Of a stretch of DNA of 64,000 bases, positions 50,657-59,217 are shown in pieces. The stretch's first letter is position 1; each line of letters starts with the position of its first letter. The stretch is from Lachnospiraceae bacterium (GTDB taxonomy: Bacteria > Bacillota > Clostridia > Lachnospirales > Lachnospiraceae), in assembly GCA_017405805.1 (NCBI GenBank), contig JAFQZU010000039.1:32170-96169 (forward strand). Reading direction: 5' to 3'. The notes beneath the pieces were generated by a model that made no database searches, was not told the DNA's origin, and was given only the letters and a program-made list of their open reading frames with translations. The translations under genes were made by a program, and so were the position numbers.

Positions 50657-51702
50657 CCGTGGACAAGGTGTACGCTTTTGCCGCGGAGGATCTGGAGATC
50701 CTGGACGGGCGCTCGGACGACGCAGCTGCGGTCGGAAAGATCGCAAGGGGCGGTCTCCTTTACGTTCTGGAGGAAGAGGACGACGGGTATACCTTCGTGG
50801 AATCGGGGGCCGTGCGCGGTTTTGTCGATTCGGACCTTCTGATCACGGGGGAGGACGCGGAGAAACTCGAAGCCATCTCCAGAAGACGGGCAGAGCGCAT
50901 TGCGAAGATCCTGCCCGAAGGGATGCAGAAGGGCGACCTGTTTGTTCTCGCGGAGGAGATCCTTCCCTATTATGAAAATGACGCCTACGCCTTCCGCAGG
51001 ATCACGACGCAGGAGACGGTCATCGACAAGGTGCCGGTCCTGGCCAAAGAGGGCGTCTCCATCCTGGAGGAACCCGATACGGACGCGGGCGAAGTGGGTA
51101 CGCTGGAGGAAGGCGGCCTTGCCTTCGTGATCGAGGATGCCGGTGCCTGGTACTATATCGAATCCGGCGACGTGCGCGGTTTTGTGCAGAAGGCCCTGCT
51201 TGAGACCGGCGGCGCGCAGGCGGCCGTGGACGAGCGCGGCGAGGAGAACCTTGCGACGGCCGACAAAACAGTGGACACCATCGATAAAAAGGCACTCTAT
51301 TACTCCCTGCACTCTGTGAAGGAGGGGACGCCTTACAATGAGATCCGCGAGAAGATCGTGGAGAAGGCCGCCACCTACATCGGCAATCCCTACGTCTGGG
51401 GCGGCACCAGTCTCACAAACGGCGCGGACTGCTCCGGTTTCGTGCAGTCCCTGTTCAAGCTGTTCGGATACAGCCTTCCGCGCGTTGCGGCGGCACAGTC
51501 GCAGGTGGGAACGCAGATCCCCGTCAGCGACGCTGCGCCCGGCGATCTGATCTTTTTTGCGAAGAACGGATATGTCTATCACGTGGCACTGTATGCGGGA
51601 GACGGCAAGACCATCGAGGCCTACAGCACGGGCGTCGGGATCATCATGAAGGAGATCAGCGACCGCAGTGCGGTCTGGGCGACCCGGATCATAGAAGATT
51701 GA
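50653..51702 (+). CDS. NlpC/P60 peptidoglycan hydrolase, C-terminal part of the frameshifted gene
   Basis: This frame encodes two bacterial SH3 domains (about residues 1-60 and 105-180 of the frame; [23 protein letters not shown] and [28 protein letters not shown]) and an NlpC/P60 domain with catalytic Cys in [13 protein letters not shown] and His in [10 protein letters not shown]. It would cleave peptide stems of peptidoglycan. The nominal GTG at 50653 has no ribosome site, and coding sequence in this frame extends upstream to about 50535, so it is the continuation of the gene starting at 49913. If the frameshift is real, the enzyme is inactive or needs recoding. Confidence 0.85.
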   Translation: MTVDKVYAFAAEDLEILDGRSDDAAAVGKIARGGLLYVLEEEDDGYTFVESGAVRGFVDSDLLITGEDAEKLEAISRRRAERIAKILPEGMQKGDLFVLAEEILPYYENDAYAFRRITTQETVIDKVPVLAKEGVSILEEPDTDAGEVGTLEEGGLAFVIEDAGAWYYIESGDVRGFVQKALLETGGAQAAVDERGEENLATADKTVDTIDKKALYYSLHSVKEGTPYNEIREKIVEKAATYIGNPYVWGGTSLTNGADCSGFVQSLFKLFGYSLPRVAAAQSQVGTQIPVSDAAPGDLIFFAKNGYVYHVALYAGDGKTIEAYSTGVGIIMKEISDRSAVWATRIIED

Positions 51703-51712
51703 GAGTTTGGAG

Positions 51713-51816
51713 AAGGAGCCGCATATTAATACCCTTGGGCACGCTCGCCTATGCTCGCTCGTTCACGCCCCTAAGGGCGTGAAAAGGCCCTGCGGGTTAT
51801 TAATATGCGGCTCCTT
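51713..51816. repeat. Palindromic element, copy 2
   Basis: Arms 51713-51734 and 51794-51816 are complementary apart from a one-base bulge and enclose a 59-nt core (51735-51793) that matches the core at 8705-8763 at about 54 of 59 positions. One pair of differences is compensatory: the internal stem CACGCCC/GGGCGTG here is CGCGCCC/GGGCGCG in copy 1. The arms share no sequence with copy 1 arms. It lies 11 nt after the NlpC/P60 stop and ahead of a separate terminator. Confidence 0.78.
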
Positions 51817-51838
51817 TTAAAAGGAATAAGGCTTGATA

Positions 51839-51875
51839 GAGGCAGGAGACACTAGGCTGTCTCCTGCCTCTTTCT
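51839..51875 (+). terminator. Intrinsic terminator before the membrane GH3-like gene
   Basis: A perfect 12-bp stem GAGGCAGGAGAC / GTCTCCTGCCTC with an 8-nt loop is followed by TTTCT. It ends the wall-hydrolase transcript and sits about 20 nt before the next start codon. Confidence 0.8.
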
Positions 51876-51895
51876 AAAGGAGCGGATCTTCAGAA

Positions 51896-54877
51896 GTGAG
51901 AGAAAGACAGGCAGGAAAAGGCCCCGCCGCAGGAAGCAGGCAGGGGCAGATGCGTGAGATCAAAAGGCGCCGGCTCATCATGAGAAGGCGCCGTGCTGCG
52001 GTGCTGTCTTTTGCCGTGGCAGGTGTTCTGCTCGCGGCCCTTCTGATCGCCGACCTGACGCTGGAGAGATGGGACCAGAAGATCCGCGTGGATCTGGGGC
52101 AGTCCTCCATGGAGGTGACCGGACGGGAGGAGGGGGAAGCCGTGCGCTTTGCCTCGAAATTCGAGGATCCGGCCCTTCTGCGGGAGGCGGCTGCGGCCCT
52201 GTGCCGGACGGCGGAGGAGGAGGGGATCGTGCTCCTTCGCAATGCGGAAGGCGTACTGCCGCTCAAAGCCGGGGCCCGCATCAGCGTATTCTGCGGCAGC
52301 CCGGCGCTCATGACCGGTCCGGTCTCCGGCGGCGCCTACAGGGCGGACGGGGACAAGGACGCCTTTGTCAAAGCGATGGAAGAGGCGGGCCTGGACCTGA
52401 ACCGGTCCCTGTGGGATTATTTTGTAAGGGGCGGCGGAGACAGCCTGCCCGGCAAAATTCGGGACACCTTCGCGGACTATCCCGATGCGGCCGTGGTCGT
52501 GATCACGCGCACCGGGGAGAGGGAGGAAGGCGCGCAGCAGCGGCCGACGGCGCTGACCGAAAGGGAGCGGGCCCTCCTGCAGCTGGCGGGGGAGGCTTCG
52601 GAGCAGGTGATCGCGGTGCTCAACACGCCCTGGCCCATGGAGGCCGGGTTTCTCGAGGAGTACGGCGTGGACGCCTGCCTGTGGACAGGCGCGCTCGGGG
52701 AGACGGGCGTCTATGGTCTGGCCTCCGTTCTGGCAGGGACGGTCAATCCGTCCGGAAAGCTACCGGACACCTGCGTTTTCAGCGCGGACAGCGCGCCTTC
52801 TTACGCCAATGCGCAGACAGGTCTGATCTCCAACAGCGCCCACCCGGCCGGGAACCGGTATCTGGTCCTGGCGGAAGGGATCTACGTGGGCTACCGCTAC
52901 TACGAGACGCGGTACGAGGACGTTGTCACGGGAGCGGAGGCGGCGTCCGCCTACAGCTATGCGGAGACGGTGGCCTATCCCTTCGGATACGGGCTTTCCT
53001 ATACGGATTTCACCTGGAGCGGCGTGCAGTGCAGGGAGACGACCGAGGGCTGGAACGTGTCTGTGCGCGTCACAAACGCCGGAAACACGCCGGGGAGCGA
53101 GGTCGTGCAGGTCTATCTGCAGCGGCCCTTTACGGAGTATGACAAAGAGAGCGGCATCGAAAAGCCCTCCGCGGAGCTGGTGGGCTTTGCCAGGACCGGC
53201 CTTCTGGACGCCGGAGAATCGGAGACGGTGACCGTTCAGCTGAAGGGGGACATGCTGGACACCTACGACAGCAGCACGGGAAAATATATCCGCGAGACGG
53301 GCGAGTACTATGTGACGGCGGCCCGCAACGCCCATCACGCGGTCAACAATCTTCTGGCCGCCAAAGGATATGCGGAATCGGGCAGGATCAGCGGCACCGG
53401 CATGGACCTTCCGCAGGAACAGGTGCAGGGCGACAGCCGCCTGGCGCAGGCTTTGCGGTCCGCGGCGCTGTCTGAAAGCGTCCGGGACGCGGCGGGCGAA
53501 GGTGCGGTGCGTCTGCAGGAAGCCGATCTGCGGACCTACGACGGGAGTTTTCGCTATCTGAGCCGGACGGACTGGACGGGGACCTGGCCGGTCTATTACG
53601 CGGACGGCAATTTCAAGGCACCTTCCTCTCTCATGGAAAGGCTGCGGGCGGGGCAGGACAGCATCCGGGAATCCGCCTCGCCGGTCTACAATACAGCGCA
53701 CGGAGATACCAATCTGCAGCTGGCGGAGCTGGTCGGCGTGGGCGCAGAGGATTACCGCTGGGGATGGCTGATGGATCAGCTCTCCTGGCGGGAGACTTAC
53801 AGCTATGTCAGGAAAGCGGGCGGGATCACAGGCGCGGTGGCGTCCTGCGGGATCCCCGAGACCTTCGGAAAGACGGGCGCCGCAGGACTGGAGGACGCGG
53901 ACGGGAAGGCGGCCGGCATGATCTATCCGGCACCCGCTGTTCTCGCGGCCTCCTGGGATGAGAAACTGGTGCAGAGGATCGGGCAGCTGGTGGGCGAGGA
54001 CGCCCTGGCAGACGGAACCGCCCTCTGGTATACGCCGGTCATGAACCTGCACAGGCTCCCGGCAGGGAGCGGGAACCTCTCCGGTTTTTCGGAGGACAGC
54101 TGCCTTGCGGGGCACATGGGAGCGGCGCTCACAAGGGGCGCGCGCGAAAAGGGACTGATCCCGGTCGTCGGAAAGCTGGCCCTGACCGGCGATCCGGAAG
54201 GAGAGCACGGAACGCTGGTCATGGCCTCCGAGCAGTCGGTCCGGGAGCTCTATCTGGAGCCCCTGCGCTATTGTGTGCTGAACGGGAGACCGGGCGGCGT
54301 CATGACCGGTACGGGCAGACTCGGCCCCCGCTGGTACGGGGGACACGAGGGGCTGATCTCCGGGATACTGCGGGGGGAGTGGAGTTTTGACGGGGTAGTC
54401 ACCACGGATCTTCTGCAGCCGGAGGATGCGTCCTGCTGCGACATTCTGGAGGGACTGAACGCAGGGACGGACCTGTGGAGAAATATGGATAACAGCGCCT
54501 ACACACTGCGGGGCGCGCAGCTCACGTACGGCGTGCGGACCTTGTTCCGGAACGCAGTGCAGCGCGCGGTTTACATGATCTCGCAGAGCAGCGCCATGAA
54601 CGGGCTGACGGCGCAGACCAGGGTCGGGTACAGGCGCCCGGCCTGGAAGACATGGGGAATGATCGGTTCCGCGGCGGTGATCCTGGCGGCAGTGCTCCTC
54701 ATATGGTTCGGCGCGGCCCTTGTGCAGAGAAACCGCAGGACCGCCGCAGGCCGCACCGGCAGGGGCAGTGCGCCCGGGGCAGGCAGTGCTCCCAGGACGG
54801 GCAGCGCTCACGGGACGGGCAGCGCGCCCGGAAGGAGAGCAAGGCAGCGAAGCAGCAGGAAAAAGGAGCAGGTATGA
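51896..54877 (+). CDS. Membrane-anchored GH3-like protein, inverted domain order, degenerate active site
   Basis: A 993-residue protein. A basic N-region and membrane helix (about 36-55) lead to the GH3 alpha/beta sandwich (EEGIVLLRNAEGVLPL to FGYGLSYTDFTW), a fibronectin-like domain, then the barrel, then a second membrane helix (about 918-940) and a Gly/Thr/Ser/Arg-rich tail. The nucleophile position is kept (D838 in VVTTDLLQ), but the KHF substrate-binding motif reads GKLALTG (K760, His replaced by Leu) and the following Gln-Glu/Arg-His residues are lost. It may be a sugar-binding sensor or an altered hydrolase. GTG start has AAAGGAG at 13 nt; ATGs at 51950 and 51980 are alternatives. It overlaps the next gene by ATGA. 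Confidence 0.83.
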   Translation: MRERQAGKGPAAGSRQGQMREIKRRRLIMRRRRAAVLSFAVAGVLLAALLIADLTLERWDQKIRVDLGQSSMEVTGREEGEAVRFASKFEDPALLREAAAALCRTAEEEGIVLLRNAEGVLPLKAGARISVFCGSPALMTGPVSGGAYRADGDKDAFVKAMEEAGLDLNRSLWDYFVRGGGDSLPGKIRDTFADYPDAAVVVITRTGEREEGAQQRPTALTERERALLQLAGEASEQVIAVLNTPWPMEAGFLEEYGVDACLWTGALGETGVYGLASVLAGTVNPSGKLPDTCVFSADSAPSYANAQTGLISNSAHPAGNRYLVLAEGIYVGYRYYETRYEDVVTGAEAASAYSYAETVAYPFGYGLSYTDFTWSGVQCRETTEGWNVSVRVTNAGNTPGSEVVQVYLQRPFTEYDKESGIEKPSAELVGFARTGLLDAGESETVTVQLKGDMLDTYDSSTGKYIRETGEYYVTAARNAHHAVNNLLAAKGYAESGRISGTGMDLPQEQVQGDSRLAQALRSAALSESVRDAAGEGAVRLQEADLRTYDGSFRYLSRTDWTGTWPVYYADGNFKAPSSLMERLRAGQDSIRESASPVYNTAHGDTNLQLAELVGVGAEDYRWGWLMDQLSWRETYSYVRKAGGITGAVASCGIPETFGKTGAAGLEDADGKAAGMIYPAPAVLAASWDEKLVQRIGQLVGEDALADGTALWYTPVMNLHRLPAGSGNLSGFSEDSCLAGHMGAALTRGAREKGLIPVVGKLALTGDPEGEHGTLVMASEQSVRELYLEPLRYCVLNGRPGGVMTGTGRLGPRWYGGHEGLISGILRGEWSFDGVVTTDLLQPEDASCCDILEGLNAGTDLWRNMDNSAYTLRGAQLTYGVRTLFRNAVQRAVYMISQSSAMNGLTAQTRVGYRRPAWKTWGMIGSAAVILAAVLLIWFGAALVQRNRRTAAGRTGRGSAPGAGSAPRTGSAHGTGSAPGRRARQRSSRKKEQV

Positions 54878-56322
54878 CAAAAAGGATTATCGGCATGATC
54901 ATGGCGGCCGCCTTGGCGGTATCGCTTCTTCCGGGCGCGGCAGTGTCCGCGGCAGCGCAGGATCACAAGGCGGCCGCCCCCGCGGAAAACGGGCAGCAGG
55001 AAACGACGCCGGAGCAGGAGGCGGCGGCCGCGTCCGCGCAGTCCCTCCCGGACCTCACGGGGGGAAGCGCCGTGATCACGCTGATGTGGCGGACGGACGC
55101 GGAGGATCCGGAGACCCAGGACCCGGTGTGGCAGTGGGCGCAGGGCGCCTTCGATACCTGGGAAGAGAAGGAAAACAAAGAGCTGAAGCTGGTCCCGGTC
55201 AAAGAATCCGAGCAGGAGTGGAGAGCGGCGCTTCCCGAGAGGCTCGGGGAGGGCGGCGAATGTCCGGATCTCATTCTGGGCAGCACTTCGCACCTGCCCG
55301 CAGACGCGGAGGCGGGGCTTCTGACGGATCTGAGCGCGCAGGCCGCATCCTACAGCGCCTGGGACTGGTTCTATGACCCGCTGAAGGACCTTTCGTCCGC
55401 GGGAAACGGCGTCTACGGCGTGCCCTGCGGGGCGCTCGCGGCAGGTCTTTGGTATGACGCGGACAGGCTTGCGGAGGCCGGCGTCACGGACTACGATGAG
55501 GACAGCGAAGAGCAGGAGGACTGGACGCCTTCGAGCGTCGGGGACCTGCGGGAGGCCTGCAGGCTCCTGCAGCGCCAGGACCGCGATTTACGGTATCTGG
55601 ACGCCTCGGGGACGCTCTTTTATGAACTGCTCCTTCTGAGCTGCGGGGGCCGGCCGGTGACCGCGCAGGGGACCTGGATCACGGAATCGGAACCGTCGGC
55701 GGAGGCAATCGCCGCCCTGCGGGACCTGTACGCCGAGGGGTATGCTTTCGGACCGGCGGGGGCACAGGAGGAAGATGCGCCTTCTGCCGCGATTATTCCG
55801 GGTTTTGTCGTGCCGGCGCAGATGGCGGACGGGGAGACCGGTTTTGCCGCTATGCCCGCCCTGTCGGAGGCCGGCGCGCCGGTTACGGTCGCCGAGGGGA
55901 CCGTGCTGGAGATCCCGGAATGCGCCCCGGACAAGGAGGCGGCCTGGGCTTTCCTGTGCAGGATGATGGAGCCCGAATGCTACCTCCCCTATGCCGTCAA
56001 AACGGCTGCCTACGGCGGCCTGTGCGTGCGGACGGATCTGGCGCAGAGCGAGGCTTTTGACGGGATCCCGTTTTATGCCGCGCGCCAGGCGCTGCTGTCA
56101 GGCGCTTTTGTCCGGCCGCGGACCCCGCTTTATACACAGATCAGCCACTGTGTCCTGGAGATGATGGAGGCGCTGGAGGAGGATCCTTCGGAGGACGCCG
56201 CGGAGGCGGCGGCGCAGGCGCTCCGTGCCGGGATCGAGGAGGCGGCAGGTGCGGAAAACTGCTGGCCCAAGGCGGATCCGGAGGAAGACGCCGCGGAAGA
56301 GGAGAGCGCGGAGGAAGAGTAA
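54874..56322 (+). CDS. Secreted solute-binding-like protein
   Basis: A 482-residue protein with a signal peptide (MIMAAALAVSLLPGAAVSAAA, likely signal peptidase I, no lipobox Cys). The mature part resembles family 1 extracellular solute-binding proteins: ITLMWRTDAED start, CPDLILGSTSHLPADAEAGLLTDLS, YGVPCGALAAGLWYDADRLAEAG, and a C-terminal TPLYTQISHCVLEMMEAL segment. No permease or ATPase genes are near. It is coupled by ATGA to the membrane GH3-like protein, so the pair may work together at the cell surface. AAAAGGAG precedes the ATG. Tail is acidic. Ligand unknown. Confidence 0.78.
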   Translation: MTKRIIGMIMAAALAVSLLPGAAVSAAAQDHKAAAPAENGQQETTPEQEAAAASAQSLPDLTGGSAVITLMWRTDAEDPETQDPVWQWAQGAFDTWEEKENKELKLVPVKESEQEWRAALPERLGEGGECPDLILGSTSHLPADAEAGLLTDLSAQAASYSAWDWFYDPLKDLSSAGNGVYGVPCGALAAGLWYDADRLAEAGVTDYDEDSEEQEDWTPSSVGDLREACRLLQRQDRDLRYLDASGTLFYELLLLSCGGRPVTAQGTWITESEPSAEAIAALRDLYAEGYAFGPAGAQEEDAPSAAIIPGFVVPAQMADGETGFAAMPALSEAGAPVTVAEGTVLEIPECAPDKEAAWAFLCRMMEPECYLPYAVKTAAYGGLCVRTDLAQSEAFDGIPFYAARQALLSGAFVRPRTPLYTQISHCVLEMMEALEEDPSEDAAEAAAQALRAGIEEAAGAENCWPKADPEEDAAEEESAEEE

Positions 56323-56343
56323 TTTCACAAGTTGTAATGAAGG

Positions 56344-56369
56344 TGTAACATTCTTTCCCTGCCTGCGTC
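56344..56369 (+). promoter_or_regulatory. ECF-type promoter for the sigma factor operon
   Basis: TGTAAC followed after 16 nt by CGTC matches the bipartite AAC/CGTC pattern of ECF sigma-dependent promoters (SigX/SigW-like). It lies 49 nt before the ECF sigma factor start, so the factor probably activates its own operon. Confidence 0.6.
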
Positions 56370-56417
56370 ATGACTGACAGGGAGGATCATTCGTATACGA
56401 AAGAGGTTATCTGCCCG

Positions 56418-57008
56418 ATGAATGACAGAGAGATCATAGAGCTGTACTGGAACCGGGATGAGCGGGCGCTCTCGGAGACGGCGGACACGTACGGGAATTA
56501 CTGCTATACGGTGGCTGCCAATATCCTGGGGCGCAAGGAGGACGCGGAGGAGTGTGTCAACGATACGCTGCTGCGCGCGTGGAATGCCATCCCGCCCGCC
56601 AGGCCGGCGGTGCTGCGTACGTTCCTGGCCAAGATCACGAGAAATCTGGCCCTGGACCGCTACCGCAGGATGACGGCCGACAAAAGAGGCGGCGGCCAGA
56701 TGGATCTGGTGCTCGAGGAACTGGAGGAGTGCGTCGGCTCCGGGGAGCAGGCATTCATCCATGTCGACGCGGGCGAGAGCGCGGAGGATATCGTCCAGGC
56801 GGACGCGCTTGGGAAATGTATCCGCGAATTTGCAGAGTCGCTCCCGGAGAGGGAGTGCAATATCTTCGTGAGAAGGTATTTTTACGCTGAGAAGACGACT
56901 GACATCGCACAGAGATACGGAATGACGCGCAATCACGTAAGCGTCACGCTCCTGCGGCTGCGGGCCAGACTTTACAAGAAGCTCAGAAAGGAAGGGTTCG
57001 TCGAATGA
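56418..57008 (+). CDS. ECF-type RNA polymerase sigma factor
   Basis: About 196 residues. Region 2 (ALSETADTYGNYCYTVAANILGRKEDAEECVNDTLLRAW, RNLALDRYRR) and region 4 (LPERECNIFVRRYFYAEKTTDIAQRYGMTRNHVSVTLLRLRARL) are both present, as in ECF sigma-70 factors. I prefer ATG 56418 over 56370 because the predicted ECF promoter would place the transcript start after 56370. The next gene overlaps by ATGA and encodes a one-pass membrane protein, the usual anti-sigma arrangement. Confidence 0.92.
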   Translation: MNDREIIELYWNRDERALSETADTYGNYCYTVAANILGRKEDAEECVNDTLLRAWNAIPPARPAVLRTFLAKITRNLALDRYRRMTADKRGGGQMDLVLEELEECVGSGEQAFIHVDAGESAEDIVQADALGKCIREFAESLPERECNIFVRRYFYAEKTTDIAQRYGMTRNHVSVTLLRLRARLYKKLRKEGFVE

Positions 57009-57808
57009 AAAGTGAAGATCTGTTCAAGGCGATGAATGCCCTTCCCGACGAGATGCTGATCCGGAGCGAGCAGGCGGGGAAAGAAAAGACAGGAAAGAAA
57101 AGAAATCACATGCCCATGGTCGCGGGCGCAGCAGCGGTCGGCATGGCGGCGGGCGTGGCCCTGATGGTCATGTTCACGAGCCCGGCCCGGACGCGGTCCC
57201 ATCCGGCTGCGGCGGAAAACGCGTCTTCGGGGACCCTGCAGGCGGCAGGCGAGACGGCGGACCAAGCGCCCTATGAAGATCCTTATAAAGGGGAAGCCTT
57301 CGAGGAAGCCGCGCCGGAAACGGCCGGCACGGCGGACAGCGGAGCACAGGAACCCGCGGAGGCAGCCTCGGAGGCGGCAGAGGAAGCAGGTTCTTCCGAG
57401 ATCATGCTTGAGGCGGAAGACGAGATCGAGCAGGCCGAAGAGCGGACGTCTTTGACAGCCCATACCAGCGCCGATCTTCTGGGACCCAACAAGGGCGATT
57501 ACGTGCGCGTGGAGTACATCTCGGAGACCGACAGGCTGAGCGGCGGGAGCCCGACGGAGCCCGCTTATTCCGAGGAGGGCGAGGACGCCCTCACCAGGGC
57601 TGTGGACGAAGGCAAGCCGGAGTTGAGCCTGTTCGGGGAAAAGGAAGATGTTCTTTACTATGTCTATCTGTACAAGGCAGACGGCAGCTACGACGTGCTG
57701 ACCGTGGCGGAAGGAGGATACGTCTCACTCAGCAATAAACCCGGGGTGCGCATGCACATCCCCGAGGCGGTTTTTGAAGAAGTGATCGATTTCTTTGAAG
57801 GAGGGTGA
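57005..57808 (+). CDS. Predicted membrane anti-sigma factor
   Basis: A 267-residue protein with a short cytoplasmic N-terminus (MKSEDLFKAMNALPDEML, basic linker), one membrane helix (about residues 36-57) and an extracytoplasmic part: an Ala/Glu-rich low-complexity stretch (~62-150) and a small folded domain ending in HIPEAVFEEVIDF. Overlap with the ECF sigma gene and the topology imply it holds the sigma factor at the membrane, but I do not see a zinc-binding anti-sigma motif, so this rests mainly on context. It is followed directly by a DUF4349 gene. Confidence 0.72.
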   Translation: MKSEDLFKAMNALPDEMLIRSEQAGKEKTGKKRNHMPMVAGAAAVGMAAGVALMVMFTSPARTRSHPAAAENASSGTLQAAGETADQAPYEDPYKGEAFEEAAPETAGTADSGAQEPAEAASEAAEEAGSSEIMLEAEDEIEQAEERTSLTAHTSADLLGPNKGDYVRVEYISETDRLSGGSPTEPAYSEEGEDALTRAVDEGKPELSLFGEKEDVLYYVYLYKADGSYDVLTVAEGGYVSLSNKPGVRMHIPEAVFEEVIDFFEGG

Positions 57809-57811
57809 GTG

Positions 57812-59101
57812 ATGAAAAAGTACGGCAGATTCATACGAGCGGCCGCAGTATTGTTCGCGGCGGCGCTGATCGCAGCCGGCTGCGGGCAGAGCAGCGGCAG
57901 CGCGGGTTATGACTATAAAGAGGAGGCGATGGCGGAGGAGTCGGCACCGACATCCGCGCCTTCCTACGGCGGGACCGCGGATTATCCGGCCTACAGCAGC
58001 ACTGCGGATGAGGACTATGAAGCCGTCTCCGAGAGCGCCGCGGCCGACACCTATGACGCCGCGGGCAGCGCCAAAAACGAATCCGGCTCGACAGAACCCG
58101 ACACTGCAGCCAGCGCAGACGCCGGCAGCGGCGCGGGCGCCGAAAACGGCGGCCTGCGGCAGGCGGAGAACGGCGAGAAGATCGTCTACACCGCCAATCT
58201 GGGCATGGAGACGCTGGAGTACGAGAAGAGCGTCGGGAGCCTGCGGCAGAAGATCACGGAGGCAGGCGGTTTTATCGAATCCGAGGACGAGAGCGACAGC
58301 AATTCCTACTGGTATTACGAGGACGGCGGTTCGGGTACCCGGACACTGTCGATCACGGCCAGGATCCCTTCCGGGAAGTTCTATTCCTTCCTGCAGTCCA
58401 TCGAAGGGGACGGCAAGATCAAGTCCAGATCGGTCAACGCCCAGAACATCACGCAGGTCTATTCCGACACCGAATCCGTCAAAAAAGCCCTCGAGATCGA
58501 GCAGCAGCGCCTTCTGGACATGATGGAAAAGGCGGAGACCATCGAGGATATGATTGCTGTGGAAGCGCGGCTCTCCGAGGTGGAGCGTGAACTGAACACC
58601 TATAAGACCAGTCTTTCGGGCATGGACCGGGACGTGCAGTATTCGACGGTGTTTATCTCCCTCAGGGAGGTGGTCCGCTACTCGCCCGTCGCGGAGAAGA
58701 AATCCTTCATCACGCGCCTGCAGGAGGCCTTTGAGGACGCCATCGAGGATTTCCGGCTCTTTATGGAAAATCTCGCGCTGTTCGTGGTCGGGCACTTCCC
58801 CTTCCTGATCATCGCGGCCCTGATCATCATCCTGCTGGTCCGTGCTTCCCGCAGAAGGAAGGCAAAGCGCGCCGAGCGGATCGCGGCCGGGCTCGAACCC
58901 GCGCCGGTCCAGAAGCCTCGCCGCCGCTTCTTTAGAAGGCGCGGCGCGGTGCAGACGCCGCCTCCGGTGCAGACGCCGCCTCCGGTGCAGGCGCCGTCGT
59001 CCGTGCAGACGCCGCCTCCCGCGCAGGCGCCGGCAGCTGACGGCAGTACGCCCGCGAACGCACCCGGCACACCGGAAGGGCAGTCCGCAGAGAAAGAATG
59101 A
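57812..59101 (+). CDS. DUF4349 lipoprotein
   Basis: A 429-residue lipoprotein: lipobox LIAAGCGQ (Cys ~24), a Ser/Ala/Glu/Asp-rich linker, then the DUF4349 domain (YTANLGMETLEYEKSVGSL, GGFIESEDES, TARIPSGKFYSFLQSI) with a coiled-coil helix pair (residues ~220-265), a C-terminal membrane helix (~330-350) and a Pro/Gln/Ala-rich cytoplasmic tail (QTPPPVQ repeats). ATG 57812 has AAGGAGG at 7 nt; a GTG at 57809 is less likely. It is the third gene of the ECF operon and probably an envelope-stress component. Confidence 0.87.
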   Translation: MKKYGRFIRAAAVLFAAALIAAGCGQSSGSAGYDYKEEAMAEESAPTSAPSYGGTADYPAYSSTADEDYEAVSESAAADTYDAAGSAKNESGSTEPDTAASADAGSGAGAENGGLRQAENGEKIVYTANLGMETLEYEKSVGSLRQKITEAGGFIESEDESDSNSYWYYEDGGSGTRTLSITARIPSGKFYSFLQSIEGDGKIKSRSVNAQNITQVYSDTESVKKALEIEQQRLLDMMEKAETIEDMIAVEARLSEVERELNTYKTSLSGMDRDVQYSTVFISLREVVRYSPVAEKKSFITRLQEAFEDAIEDFRLFMENLALFVVGHFPFLIIAALIIILLVRASRRRKAKRAERIAAGLEPAPVQKPRRRFFRRRGAVQTPPPVQTPPPVQAPSSVQTPPPAQAPAADGSTPANAPGTPEGQSAEKE

Positions 59102-59123
59102 CCGCGTCCTGCGACGCATTTAT

Positions 59124-59178
59124 ACAGCCCCCGCTCCTTTGCGTTCAATTTGGGAACGCGAAGCGGCGGGGGCTGTGT
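59124..59178. terminator. Terminator-like nested hairpin
   Basis: A perfect 11-bp stem ACAGCCCCCGC / GCGGGGGCTGT encloses a second hairpin (TTGCGTTC / GAACGCGAA). It follows the DUF4349 gene by about 20 nt; the T-run after it is weak (GTTAT). Confidence 0.6.
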
Positions 59179-59217
59179 TATACTACGCTATAGATACGAT
59201 CTTCGGAGGGAGAGCGC

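Noticed and set aside
49822-51582. A 586-codon antisense frame with a Gly-Ser repeat
   Set aside because: It is the reverse complement of the Glu-Pro coding repeat and the NlpC/P60 domain.
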